From positions 1-39,162 of the forward strand of contig CALAUL010000090.1 in NCBI GenBank assembly GCA_937892255.1: a stretch of 39,162 nt of DNA. The letters are read 5' to 3'. The position numbers and the translations under genes are program-made. The notes under the pieces are model-generated. The model was not told the origin of the DNA. It saw only the letters and a list, made by a program, of their open reading frames with translations, and did not search any database. The stretch comes from an uncultured Bacteroidales bacterium (GTDB taxonomy: Bacteria > Bacteroidota > Bacteroidia > Bacteroidales > Marinilabiliaceae). Numbering within the stretch: position 1 is the first letter of the stretch; every line of letters starts with the position of its first letter. This document shows, piece by piece, positions 14,819 to 23,320 of this stretch.

Positions 14819-16435
14819 TTACAAAGCGTATTTAGATTCACGTAAAGCCTTTATGGTCTCGCTTTCCATGTACTCTTCGAAGTCCATATACTTGTCTATA
14901 GTGCCATTAGGAGTAATCTCTATGACACGGTTGCAGACGGTGTGTATAAACTCGTGGTCGTGCGAAGTCATGATGATATTGCCCGGGTACCCCTTCATGT
15001 TGTTGTTGAAAGCCTGAATAGACTCCATGTCGAGGTGGTTAGTAGGGTGGTCGAGCATTATGACGTTAGGGTTTGTAAGCATCATTTTGGCAATCATACA
15101 GCGCATTTTCTCACCACCGGAGAGGACTTTGCAGTTTTTCTGAATGTCATCGCCGGAGAAGAGCATTTTCCCGAGGTAAGTACGGAGGAAGTAATCTTCG
15201 GTGTTAGATGAGAATTGGGCGAGCCAATTTGTGATGTCGAGGTCTTTTTGGAAGAACTCTGTATTGTCGAGAGGCAGGTAAGCCGAAGTAATTGTTTGCC
15301 CCCAGCTTGCGGTACCTGTTGTAGGTTGGAGTTCGCCGTTTAGAATCTTGAAGAAAGCAGTTGTGGCACGAGGGTCGTGGCTGAGGAGAGCAATCTTGTC
15401 GTTCTTTTCGATGTTGAAAGATACGTCACGGAAGAATACCTCACCTCCGGCCTCGTAAGAGAGGTCGCGTACCTCGAGGACTTTATCACCTGCCTGACGT
15501 TCAGGGGTGAAGATGATACCTGGGTAACGGCGTGTCGATGGAGCAATCTGTTCTATGTTGAGTTTTTCGAGCATCTTCTTGCGGCTTGTTGTCTGCTTGC
15601 TCTTTGCTACATTGGCAGAGAAGCGAGAGATGAACTCCATGAGTTCTTTGCGTTTCTCTTCGGCTTTTTTGTTTTGAGCTGCCTGTTGGCGAAGAGCGAG
15701 CTGTGAAGACTCGTACCAGAAAGTGTAGTTGCCCGAGAAGAGGCGAATCTTGTTATAGTCGATATCAACGATGTCGGTACATACGTTGTCGAGGAAGTGT
15801 CTGTCGTGGCTGACAACGATGACGGTGTTAGGGAAGTTTGCCAGGTAGTTTTCGAGCCAGAGAACGGTATCGAGGTCGAGGTCGTTGGTAGGCTCGTCGA
15901 GGAGCAAGTTATCGGGGTTTCCGAAGAGCGCTTTGGCCAAGAGTACTTTCACCTTTTCTTTACCAGTGAGGTCTTTCATGAGAGAGTAGTGAAGTTTCTC
16001 TTTGATACCGAGACCGCTAAGGAGGTTTGCTGCATCAGATTCAGCGTTCCAGCCGTCCATTTCGGCGAATTCCTCTTCAAGTTTTCCGAGTATGATACCA
16101 TCTTCGTCGTTGAAGTCGGGTTTAGAGTAGAGGGCGTTTTTCTTCTGCATGTTGTCCCACAGTTTGTCGTGTCCCATGAGGACAGTGTCGAGGACGGTGT
16201 GTTCTTCGTAGGCGAAGTGGTTCTGTTCGAGCACAGAAAGACGTTCACCGGGAGCCATTTCAACACGACCTCGAGTAGAGTCGAGTTGACCCGACAAAAT
16301 ACGGAGTAAAGTTGATTTGCCGGCACCGTTTGCACCGATGACACCGTAGCAGTTGCCCGGAGTAAATTTAAGGTTTACATCCTCAAAGAGAGGCTTCTTG
16401 TCAAATTGAATAGCTAAATCGGTAACTGTAATCAT
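14819..16435 (-). CDS. ABC-F ATPase (YbiT/Uup-like) with one degenerate ATP site
   Basis: Soluble tandem ABC protein of 538 residues; ABC-F proteins act on ribosomes. NBD1 has Walker A GANGAGKS (34-41), Walker B LLLDEP (D180, E181) and switch H210. NBD2 has signature LSGGEK (438-443). These pieces form one complete composite site. The other site is degraded in all three parts: NBD2 Walker A is replaced by LSHDPRATT (351-359), its Walker B reads LDHPTNHLD with H463 in place of the catalytic Glu, and the NBD1 signature is LTGKEK (156-161). The linker (about 243-310) is basic and helical, as in ABC-F proteins. No membrane domain is present. A -7 box lies 21 bp upstream. Confidence 0.93.
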   Translation of the reverse strand: MITVTDLAIQFDKKPLFEDVNLKFTPGNCYGVIGANGAGKSTLLRILSGQLDSTRGRVEMAPGERLSVLEQNHFAYEEHTVLDTVLMGHDKLWDNMQKKNALYSKPDFNDEDGIILGKLEEEFAEMDGWNAESDAANLLSGLGIKEKLHYSLMKDLTGKEKVKVLLAKALFGNPDNLLLDEPTNDLDLDTVLWLENYLANFPNTVIVVSHDRHFLDNVCTDIVDIDYNKIRLFSGNYTFWYESSQLALRQQAAQNKKAEEKRKELMEFISRFSANVAKSKQTTSRKKMLEKLNIEQIAPSTRRYPGIIFTPERQAGDKVLEVRDLSYEAGGEVFFRDVSFNIEKNDKIALLSHDPRATTAFFKILNGELQPTTGTASWGQTITSAYLPLDNTEFFQKDLDITNWLAQFSSNTEDYFLRTYLGKMLFSGDDIQKNCKVLSGGEKMRCMIAKMMLTNPNVIMLDHPTNHLDMESIQAFNNNMKGYPGNIIMTSHDHEFIHTVCNRVIEITPNGTIDKYMDFEEYMESETIKALRESKYAL

Positions 16436-16456
16436 TTTATTTGCTTATTATTCGTG

Positions 16457-16464
16457 CAAATATA
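16457..16464 (-). promoter_or_regulatory. Putative -7 box (TATATTTG) for the ABC-F gene
   Basis: Plus-strand CAAATATA reads TATATTTG on the minus strand, 21 bp before the ABC-F start. No -33 element is clear. Confidence 0.55.
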
Positions 16465-16588
16465 GCTTATTTTATTTGTTTTAACCCTCAAGAGTTGGTT
16501 TAAAATTTGTTATATAAACACATTGCGGGAATGAGGAGAGGGAAGATGAGAGATGAGATGTAAGGTGTAGATGGTCACAAAAAGAGGT

Positions 16589-17272
16589 TTAGAGGATAAG
16601 CGTGAGTTCGGACAGGTCGGATATAGACGTAACGTTGTGAGGACATGTGTTGTTATGGGGGTTGTAGTAAATGGCTTTTATATTGTAGTTGATACCGCCT
16701 TCGATATCGGATTCTATGGAGTCACCGACGATGATACATTTGTCGGGCGAGGTATTGAGACGTCTAATTACGACATCGAAGAAGTGTTTTGCGGGTTTCA
16801 AGGCTCCTATTTCGTCAGAGATGAAGACGTGTTGGGTGTAATTACCGATGCCACTGAGGGCAATTTTTTTGTATTGCACTTCGACGAAGCCGTTGGTGAT
16901 GATATGCAGTTGGTATTTGTGGCTAAGGTATTCGAGAGTAGACAGGGCGTTGGGTTTGAGAGTTGTACGTTGGGAGGTATTGCTGAGAAAGAAGAGAGCC
17001 ATCTCTTTTGCTTTGGCGTAGTCGTCGACGCCTTTGTCTAACATAGAGAGGTAGAAACGCCCTACGCTGACATTTTCTTTGTCGGTACGTCCGGCGGCAT
17101 ATTCCTTCCAGAGGTGAGTATTGTGAGTGTTGTATATAGATAAGAACTCGTCGAAGGAGGAGAAGATGGTGTCGAGGTTGAAATGATGAAACATATCGAC
17201 TTTAGCCAGATGGCTGTTAGAGTCGAAGTCCCACAGGGTGTTGTCGAGGTCGAAGAGGATATGTTGTGTCAT
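16589..17272 (-). CDS. HAD-superfamily hydrolase, YjjG-like nucleotidase
   Basis: Cytoplasmic phosphatase of 227 residues. HAD motif I is FDLDNTL with nucleophile D8 and acid/base D10; motif II is IITNG near 125; motif III lysine is in GALKPAKHFF (about 157-166) and motif IV is GDSIESD near 181-187. The helical cap between motifs I and II and the SDEIGALKPA loop match YjjG/YfnB-type (d)NMP 5'-nucleotidases. The nearest gene on the same strand, the SDR, is separated from it by a terminator, so it may have its own promoter, although none is clear. Confidence 0.87.
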   Translation of the reverse strand: MTQHILFDLDNTLWDFDSNSHLAKVDMFHHFNLDTIFSSFDEFLSIYNTHNTHLWKEYAAGRTDKENVSVGRFYLSMLDKGVDDYAKAKEMALFFLSNTSQRTTLKPNALSTLEYLSHKYQLHIITNGFVEVQYKKIALSGIGNYTQHVFISDEIGALKPAKHFFDVVIRRLNTSPDKCIIVGDSIESDIEGGINYNIKAIYYNPHNNTCPHNVTSISDLSELTLIL

Positions 17273-17278
17273 GAGATT

Positions 17279-17319
17279 AAAAAAAATGCGCCGACGTTAT
17301 GGTAATGTCGAACGCATTT
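17279..17319 (-). terminator. Intrinsic terminator after the SDR gene
   Basis: Read on the minus strand AAATGCG (17319-17313) pairs with CGCATTT (17290-17284), with an inner CGAC/GTCG pair, and runs into TTTTTTTT ending near 17279. It sits between the SDR stop and the HAD start. Confidence 0.8.
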
Positions 17320-17341
17320 GGGGGATATGAATGTTAATATA

Positions 17342-18109
17342 TTACTCTTTCGTTCTGTTTAGGTGGTTGGCAGAAGCCTGTTGAGTAGGCATGAGCAACA
17401 AGTCATTGACGCAGACGTGGTCGGGACGAGTTACGATGAACTCTATAGCAGAAGCCACATCGTCGGCAGAGAGAGGTTTGACGCCTTCATAGACTTTATT
17501 GGCACGCTCTTCATCGCCATGGAAACGAACAGTCGAGAAGTTGGTGTTTACCATACCCGGTGCGATAGACGACACCTTAATATTGTATTCGAGGAGGTCG
17601 ATGCGCATAGCCTTAGTGATGCTTTCGACAGCGGCTTTTGTTGCGCAGTATACGTTTCCGCCTTGGTATATGTCTTTTCCTGCGATACTTGAGATGTTGA
17701 TGATATGGCCGTTGCGGTTCTCTTTCATTGTTTGAGCGACCAACTGAGATACGTACAAGAGACCTTTGACGTTGGTGTCAATCATCTGGTCCCAGTCATT
17801 GTCGTCGCAAGTTTCAAAGTTATCTTGTCCTAAAGCCAAGCCGGCATTGTTGACGAGGACTTTAAGGTGTTTTTTCCAAGATTCGGGGAGCATATCGTAA
17901 GAGTCGAAGACATCATGTTTGTCGCGAACATCGAAGTTGAGGATATAAGTCTCTACGCCCGAAGTTTTTTCTATCTCGTTGCATAAGTCCTGAAGAAGAG
18001 GCAAACGACGTCCAGTGATGGCGACGTTATATCCTAATCGAGCCAACATGAGTGCAGTGGCTCTACCTATACCAGATGTGGCACCTGTGACAATAGCGGT
18101 CTTAATCAT
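17342..18109 (-). CDS. SDR-family NAD(P)-dependent oxidoreductase (YdfG-like)
   Basis: Short-chain dehydrogenase of 255 residues. Rossmann cofactor motif TGATSGIG at 8-16, NNAG at 87-90, the catalytic serine in INISSIAG (S140 or S141), and Y154/K158 in YCATK. The R34-R35 after the second strand (TGRR) favours NADP(H). The best resemblance is to YdfG-like 3-hydroxy acid/serine dehydrogenases, judged by FDVRDKHDV and the MVNTNFSTVRFHGD tract (given in parts near 190-205). It is divergent from pflB; a palindrome and two -7 boxes lie between them. Confidence 0.87.
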   Translation of the reverse strand: MIKTAIVTGATSGIGRATALMLARLGYNVAITGRRLPLLQDLCNEIEKTSGVETYILNFDVRDKHDVFDSYDMLPESWKKHLKVLVNNAGLALGQDNFETCDDNDWDQMIDTNVKGLLYVSQLVAQTMKENRNGHIINISSIAGKDIYQGGNVYCATKAAVESITKAMRIDLLEYNIKVSSIAPGMVNTNFSTVRFHGDEERANKVYEGVKPLSADDVASAIEFIVTRPDHVCVNDLLLMPTQQASANHLNRTKE

Positions 18110-18138
18110 CTCTAATAGCTTAGTTTATAAATATGGCG

Positions 18139-18146
18139 CAAACATA
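18139..18146 (-). promoter_or_regulatory. Putative -7 box (TATGTTTG) for the SDR gene
   Basis: Plus-strand CAAACATA reads TATGTTTG on the minus strand, 29 bp before the SDR start. The expected -33 region falls on the palindrome at 18160-18174. Confidence 0.5.
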
Positions 18147-18159
18147 GGTAATTTTTTTA

Positions 18160-18174
18160 AAATCACTGTGATTT
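18160..18174. promoter_or_regulatory. Palindrome, possible operator between SDR and pflB
   Basis: AAATCAC-T-GTGATTT is a perfect 7-bp inverted repeat around one base. It overlaps the predicted -33 position of the SDR promoter and is 170 bp before the pflB start. Its form resembles binding sites of the CRP/FNR family, but the regulator is unknown. Confidence 0.4.
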
Positions 18175-18293
18175 GTTGTATAAATAGTTTGAAAATAGTG
18201 TGTAAAAATGTATATTGTGACGATTTATAATAGGTCTACATCTTTTAGGAATATTTACCAAAAACGGGGTAGTATTATCGAATCATAAGTGTT

Positions 18294-18301
18294 TAACTTT
18301 G
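18294..18301 (+). promoter_or_regulatory. Putative -7 box (TAACTTTG) for pflB
   Basis: TAACTTTG lies 43 bp before the pflB ATG. No TTTG is found at -33, which is compatible with activator-dependent expression. Confidence 0.55.
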
Positions 18302-18344
18302 CAGACGAAACGAGAAATATAAATTTACAAAATAAGGTCATTAT

Positions 18345-20591
18345 ATGATAAAACAAGGAGAGAACGCCATTTGGGACCAGTTTAAAGGGACAATCTGGAA
18401 GCAGGAGATAAATGTTCGAGACTTCATACAGAACAACTATTCACCCTACGACGGAGATGGTTCATTTTTGGTTGGTGCTTCTGAGAAGACAACGATATTG
18501 TGGGACAAGTTGTCGGAGTTGTTTAAGGTAGAGCGCGAGAAGGGTGTAGTAGATGCGGAAACATCAAAGCCACAGAGTATCACGACCTATGCTCCTGGGT
18601 ATATAGACAAGGACAATGAGGTTGTTGTGGGTTTGCAGACAGACGCACCATTGAAGCGTGGCATCTTCCCCAAAGGAGGAATACGCATGGTTGAGAACTC
18701 CCTCACAGCATACGGCTATGAGTTGGATCCTATGACGAAGACAATCTTCACACAGTATCGCAAGACACATAATGAGGGCGTTTTCTCGGCATATACAGAA
18801 GAGATGCTTGCAGCGCGTCGTTCGGCTATAATAACAGGTCTTCCCGATGCCTATGGCAGAGGTCGTATCATAGGAGACTATCGCCGTGTGGCACTTTATG
18901 GCACAGAGGTTCTTATAGCGGATAAGCAGAACTATCTCAAGATATTGGATATACAAGAGATGACCGAGGAGACAATCCGTAATAGAGAGGAGACTTCGGA
19001 GCAGATACGTGCACTGAAACAGTTTGAGCAGATGTGTGACTCATACGGCTTTAATGTTCGCAAGGCGGCTACAAACGCAAGAGAGGCTGTACAGTTTACA
19101 TATTTTGCCTATTTGGCAGCTGTCAAGGATCAAGATGGAGCAGCGATGTCACTCGGTCGTACAGCTACATTCTTGGATATTTACATAGAGAAGGACATTC
19201 GCGAAGGAGTGCTTACGGAGTTGGAGGCACAGGAACTTATCGACCAGATGATAATGAAACTCCGCATAGTCAGATTCTTGCGTACACCGGAGTACAACGA
19301 ACTCTTCTCCGGAGACCCGGTATGGGTTACGGAGTCGTTGGGAGGCATGGGCGTAGATGGACGAACACTTGTGACAAAGACATGTTATCGTTATCTGCAT
19401 ACGCTCTACAACCTTGGACCTGCACCAGAGCCTAACTTGACAGTCCTTTGGGCGGAGAAGTTGCCTGACAACTGGAAACGTTATTGTGCTAAAGTCTCGA
19501 TAGATACATCGGCTATTCAGTATGAGAATGACGATCTCATGCGTCAGGATTATGGCGATGACTATGGCATAGCATGTTGTGTTAGCCCGATGAAGATAGG
19601 AAAGCAGATGCAGTACTTCGGAGCACGAGCCAACTTGGCTAAGTGTCTGCTCTACGCAATAAATGGTGGTCGCGACGAACGAACAGGAGTCCAGGTTGGT
19701 CCATGTTTCGAGCCTATAACAAGCGAATACCTTGACTATAACGAGGTGATGAGCAAATACGAAAACATGATGCGATGGTTGGCAAAGGTATATATCAATG
19801 CCCTTAAGATAATCCATTACATGCATGATAAGTATTCGTACGAGGCTTTTGAGTTGGCACTTCACGATGGTAAGATAGACCGTATCAGAGCAACGGGCAT
19901 TGCGGGTCTTTCGATAGTGGCAGACTCTCTTGCCGCAATACGAGATTGTAAGGTGAAGGTGATTCGTGATGAACGAGGATTGGCAGTAGGCTTCGAACGA
20001 GAGGGCGACTACGTGCCATTTGGAAATAACTGCGCATCGACAGACGATATAGCAGTAGAGATAACACATAAGTTCATGGATTACCTACGTCAGCATGAGA
20101 CTTATCGAAATGGAATCCCGACACAGTCGATACTTACCATTACAAGTAATGTCGTCTACGGAAAGAAGACAGGCGCAACACCAGATGGACGTCCTGCCGG
20201 TACACCTTTTGCACCGGGAGCAAACCCAATGAACGGACGAGACAAGAAAGGCGCAGTAGCAGCATTGTCGAGTGTGGCAAAATTGCCGTTCCAACATGCA
20301 CATGATGGTATCTCGTATACATTTGCCATCACGCCGAGTGCCTTGGGTAAGAGCTTCGACGCTCGTCAGGAGAATCTGATAAGCCTTCTTGACGGATATT
20401 TCACACCCGATGGAGGTCAGCATCTGAATGTCAATGTCTTTGATCGTTCACTTCTTGAAGATGCTATGGAGCACCCGGAGAAGTACCCACAACTCACGAT
20501 ACGAGTGTCGGGTTATGCCGTAAACTTCATTAAGTTGACACGAGAACAGCAACTCGATGTGTTGTCACGAACAATAAACGAGACGGTATAA
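18345..20591 (+). CDS. pflB: Formate C-acetyltransferase (pyruvate formate-lyase)
   Basis: Oxygen-sensitive glycyl-radical enzyme converting pyruvate and CoA to acetyl-CoA and formate; cytoplasmic, central to anaerobic fermentation. The 748-residue protein has the catalytic pair C411-C412 in GIACCVSPM (E. coli C418-C419) and the glycyl radical site G723 in RVSGYAVNF (E. coli G734). These features separate true PFL from glycerol dehydratase and choline lyase relatives, which have a single Cys. Full length. The activase gene pflA follows on the same strand, with a terminator-like hairpin between them. Confidence 0.98.
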   Translation: MIKQGENAIWDQFKGTIWKQEINVRDFIQNNYSPYDGDGSFLVGASEKTTILWDKLSELFKVEREKGVVDAETSKPQSITTYAPGYIDKDNEVVVGLQTDAPLKRGIFPKGGIRMVENSLTAYGYELDPMTKTIFTQYRKTHNEGVFSAYTEEMLAARRSAIITGLPDAYGRGRIIGDYRRVALYGTEVLIADKQNYLKILDIQEMTEETIRNREETSEQIRALKQFEQMCDSYGFNVRKAATNAREAVQFTYFAYLAAVKDQDGAAMSLGRTATFLDIYIEKDIREGVLTELEAQELIDQMIMKLRIVRFLRTPEYNELFSGDPVWVTESLGGMGVDGRTLVTKTCYRYLHTLYNLGPAPEPNLTVLWAEKLPDNWKRYCAKVSIDTSAIQYENDDLMRQDYGDDYGIACCVSPMKIGKQMQYFGARANLAKCLLYAINGGRDERTGVQVGPCFEPITSEYLDYNEVMSKYENMMRWLAKVYINALKIIHYMHDKYSYEAFELALHDGKIDRIRATGIAGLSIVADSLAAIRDCKVKVIRDERGLAVGFEREGDYVPFGNNCASTDDIAVEITHKFMDYLRQHETYRNGIPTQSILTITSNVVYGKKTGATPDGRPAGTPFAPGANPMNGRDKKGAVAALSSVAKLPFQHAHDGISYTFAITPSALGKSFDARQENLISLLDGYFTPDGGQHLNVNVFDRSLLEDAMEHPEKYPQLTIRVSGYAVNFIKLTREQQLDVLSRTINETV

Positions 20592-20615
20592 AGAAAAAAA
20601 TATAACTGACAAAAG

Positions 20616-20647
20616 CAGGGAGTGCCATTAACACTCCTTGTTTTTTT
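20616..20647 (+). terminator. Intrinsic terminator or attenuator between pflB and pflA
   Basis: CAGGGAGTG (20616-20624) pairs with CACTCCTTG (20632-20640), one G-U, loop of 7 nt, followed by TTTTTTT at 20641-20647. It lies 15 bp before the pflA ATG, so pflA may be expressed only by read-through, or the hairpin may protect the pflB 3' end. Confidence 0.8.
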
Positions 20648-20662
20648 ATATATGAGAAGAGA

Positions 20663-21370
20663 ATGAGCAAAGCACGAATACACTCATTGGAGTCTTTTGG
20701 CACGGTAGATGGTCCGGGCGTAAGATTTGTCGTCTTTATGCAAGGCTGTCCGTTACGATGTATGTATTGTCATAATCCTGACACGTGGCAGAAGAACGGC
20801 GTCGTGCAGTATGAGATGACGTCAGAAGAGTTGTTGGCAGAAGTAGTGAAATACCGCAGTTACATACGTAAGGGCGGAGTGACATTGACGGGCGGAGAGC
20901 CAATGATGCAGGCGGAATTCGTGGCAGAATTTTTTGAAAAGTGTCATGTCGAAGGACTTCATACATGTTTGGATACGTCAGGGGTGATATTTAACGAGGC
21001 GTCACAACGAGCATTGTTGAGGAGCGACTTGGTGATGTTGGATATAAAGTCACTGGACAATGATATGTGTAAGACGTTGACGGGCAAGAGCAATGAGAAT
21101 GCCCTACGGACAATGACGTTTCTTCAGGAGAATAATATACCGACATGGATACGCCACGTTGTTGTGCCGGGTTATACCGATGATGACGAGAAGTTACGTG
21201 AATTGTCGCAATGGGTGAAGCGTTACGATGTCATAAGAAATGTCGAGATATTGCCATATCATACGTTGGGAGTACACAAGTACAAAGAGTTGGGGTTGTC
21301 CTATCCACTTGAAGGTGTTGTGGCATTGGCAGCGGAGCGAGCGAAGGAGATACGCCGAATGTTTTCGTAG
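20663..21370 (+). CDS. pflA: Pyruvate formate-lyase-activating enzyme
   Basis: Radical SAM enzyme that installs the glycyl radical on PflB. The 235-residue protein begins IHSLESFGTVDGPGVRFVVF, typical for PflA, and has the iron-sulfur motif CPLRCMYC (C29, C33, C36). The glycine-rich TLTGGEPMMQ (SAM-binding) lies near 73-82. The length matches E. coli PflA (246) and there is no extra ferredoxin-like cluster domain as found in activases of other glycyl-radical enzymes. It is 71 bp after pflB, beyond a terminator-like hairpin. It ends 10 bp before the convergent NUDIX gene. Confidence 0.95.
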   Translation: MSKARIHSLESFGTVDGPGVRFVVFMQGCPLRCMYCHNPDTWQKNGVVQYEMTSEELLAEVVKYRSYIRKGGVTLTGGEPMMQAEFVAEFFEKCHVEGLHTCLDTSGVIFNEASQRALLRSDLVMLDIKSLDNDMCKTLTGKSNENALRTMTFLQENNIPTWIRHVVVPGYTDDDEKLRELSQWVKRYDVIRNVEILPYHTLGVHKYKELGLSYPLEGVVALAAERAKEIRRMFS

Positions 21371-21380
21371 TGTGGTGATG

Positions 21381-22415
21381 TTATTTCAGCAGAGGTAGAA
21401 TCCACTCTTTTAGCTCGTGTTCGAGATTAGGCGTGAAGACACCTTTACCGATGTCGTTTAGCAGATTCTCTTTTGTCCAAAATCTCAGTTCGTCAACTTC
21501 CTCGATGTTTTTCGGGTTGAATGGTCCTTGTGTATTGGTAACGAAAGAGAAGACATATTCCTGTTCTACATTGCTTTTCCAGACGTATTGTTTTACTAAT
21601 TGAGCCTCAAATTCTCTCAGACCTATTTCCTCCCAAGCCTCTCTAAGGAGAGCAGTTTCAATCTTTTCATTCAAAGCAATATGTCCCCCTACGGCAGTGT
21701 CCCATTTGCCGGGCTGAATTTTCTTTGTCTTAGGTCGCAGTTGTAGAAGCAATTTGTTGTCGTTGATGACATGCAGATGAACTACGGGGTGCAACCAAAG
21801 AGAGCCATTGTGAACCAACGGACGAGGAGCCCAACCAATCATCTTGCCATCTTCGTTCATCAGAGGCACCCATTCGACTTTGCGATATTTGCGATGCGTC
21901 AATCTGTTGACTATAAGTTCCGTTGCTATATATCCGGAAAGAACAGTCCATATTGCGTATGTCGAAATCCATTCGGAAATCTTAGCGTCATCGGCTAAAA
22001 TAGCGGAAGCATACATCAAGGCAGCAAATAAAGCCCAGACAATCATTCTTTGTTGACACTTCTTGACGAGGTATTTTTTGTACGGATTGTCGAGTCCGAG
22101 AAGCGGAAAACGTTGCAACATCTTTTCGGTCATGGAGAGTCCGGGGAACATCATCACTGCGATAAAGAGCGACGTCACGAGTCCCATGGTAAGACCTGAT
22201 TTGTCGTCTGAACAGAAATGTTCGACAAGACCAAAGACAACGATAAGAATGAAGTCAAAGATGTGTGAGGTGGCAATCTTTTTAGTCTTTATGCTCTCTA
22301 TAATCATGAGCACAACACTCAGACCCAATGCAATAAACATAGCATGGAGAGGTTCGAAGAACCAATCAGCTAAGAAGAAAGCAATGATAGGAAGGAGGAA
22401 GTTGACTATTGCCAT
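21381..22415 (-). CDS. Membrane protein with C-terminal NUDIX hydrolase domain
   Basis: A 344-residue fusion. Residues 1-170 are hydrophobic with about five or six membrane segments; the pattern at the start (NFLLPIIAFFLADWFF, then KTKKIATSHIFDFILIVVFG) recalls YciB/IspA septation proteins, a weak resemblance made by eye. Residues about 205-344 are a NUDIX hydrolase with a complete box, G244-x5-E250-x7-R258-E259-x2-E262-E263-x-G265, and a downstream VEQEYVFSFVT. This part resembles isopentenyl-diphosphate isomerase/YfcD-type NUDIX enzymes. It is the last gene of the OPX-kinase operon, 4 bp after the lipoprotein gene. Substrate unknown; action near the inner membrane is likely. Confidence 0.8.
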   Translation of the reverse strand: MAIVNFLLPIIAFFLADWFFEPLHAMFIALGLSVVLMIIESIKTKKIATSHIFDFILIVVFGLVEHFCSDDKSGLTMGLVTSLFIAVMMFPGLSMTEKMLQRFPLLGLDNPYKKYLVKKCQQRMIVWALFAALMYASAILADDAKISEWISTYAIWTVLSGYIATELIVNRLTHRKYRKVEWVPLMNEDGKMIGWAPRPLVHNGSLWLHPVVHLHVINDNKLLLQLRPKTKKIQPGKWDTAVGGHIALNEKIETALLREAWEEIGLREFEAQLVKQYVWKSNVEQEYVFSFVTNTQGPFNPKNIEEVDELRFWTKENLLNDIGKGVFTPNLEHELKEWILPLLK

Positions 22416-22419
22416 AGAG

Positions 22420-23304
22420 TTATAGAAGTTTTTTTAGAGCATTTGCTTTAGAGTCTTGGTCAAGACGCAAGTAAATATTTACAAGACAAGATATGTATTT
22501 CTTGTTGTCAGGGTCGAGTTTTCGCAATTGTTCGAGATAGTTTTTGCTCTCTACGTAGACATTTGAGATGCGCTTTAAGTCTCGTTTTAGGTAAGCGTAT
22601 TCGGTAGCGGTCTTCTTTTTTTCGTAGTTGCTCATGGCTTTTTTATACTGAGTTTGAGCACTTTCGTAGAGCGTGATGCCTAAATAGTCGAGAGCGACAA
22701 TCTGGTCTTTATTGTCTTTCAAAGCAACTTTGCAAAGTTGAGAAAGTTCCTTTTCAGAAAGAGAGTCCTTTACTATGTTGAAGTAGTTCGGGAAGCACTC
22801 GGCACGAACCACTATGGATTCAATCTGAGGGTATAAATCTTGGAGTTTCGTAGCGTCAGTCGAATTGTAGTATAGAGCCAGTTTGTCAATTGTTGCACTT
22901 TTCCCATTGACGGAGTAGAAAAGCTCCGTGTTATGCTCTATTATGGCTATTGCTTTGTGTTGTTGATTGAGAGTTTCGTAGCTGGAAGCAAGGGCACATA
23001 GCAGGTCGTTGTCGCCATCGGAGCTGAATTTTGTGCCATAGAGGATAGTGTTCTCGTGGTTGTTGGTTTTATTTGCTAAGATAGCAATGCGTCTGCAGAG
23101 GACACTGTCAACAGGTTGTTTTTTTGCGGTAAGCAGATTGGCCAACTCTATATGTTTTGCGTAGGCTTCAGAGTACTTATCGGTATTGAAAAGCGAGTCG
23201 CACTCTGTCTTGTATGATGTAATCAGAGTATTCCCGGCTCCGCAAGAGTGGAGTAGTAGGCATATCACAGCGTATATGCCTATTGCAAGTGTTAATTTTT
23301 TCAT
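22420..23304 (-). CDS. Lipoprotein with TPR-like helical repeats
   Basis: Starts at the ATG 23304, giving 294 residues with a lipoprotein signal peptide MKKLTLAIGIYAVICLLLHSC and acylated C21. The longer open frame up to 23517 is only the antisense-phase reading of the Gly-Tyr codons of the kinase gene and is rejected. The mature protein is helical, with TPR-like pairs (KYSEAYAKHIELANLL; LASSYETLNQQHKAIAIIEHN; YVESKNYLEQLRKLDPDNKKYI at the end). It begins 16 bp after the kinase stop, in the same operon. A scaffold for export or surface assembly is possible, but I do not recognise the family. Confidence 0.75.
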   Translation of the reverse strand: MKKLTLAIGIYAVICLLLHSCGAGNTLITSYKTECDSLFNTDKYSEAYAKHIELANLLTAKKQPVDSVLCRRIAILANKTNNHENTILYGTKFSSDGDNDLLCALASSYETLNQQHKAIAIIEHNTELFYSVNGKSATIDKLALYYNSTDATKLQDLYPQIESIVVRAECFPNYFNIVKDSLSEKELSQLCKVALKDNKDQIVALDYLGITLYESAQTQYKKAMSNYEKKKTATEYAYLKRDLKRISNVYVESKNYLEQLRKLDPDNKKYISCLVNIYLRLDQDSKANALKKLL

Positions 23305-23320
23305 TGTTTTAGTCAATGTA

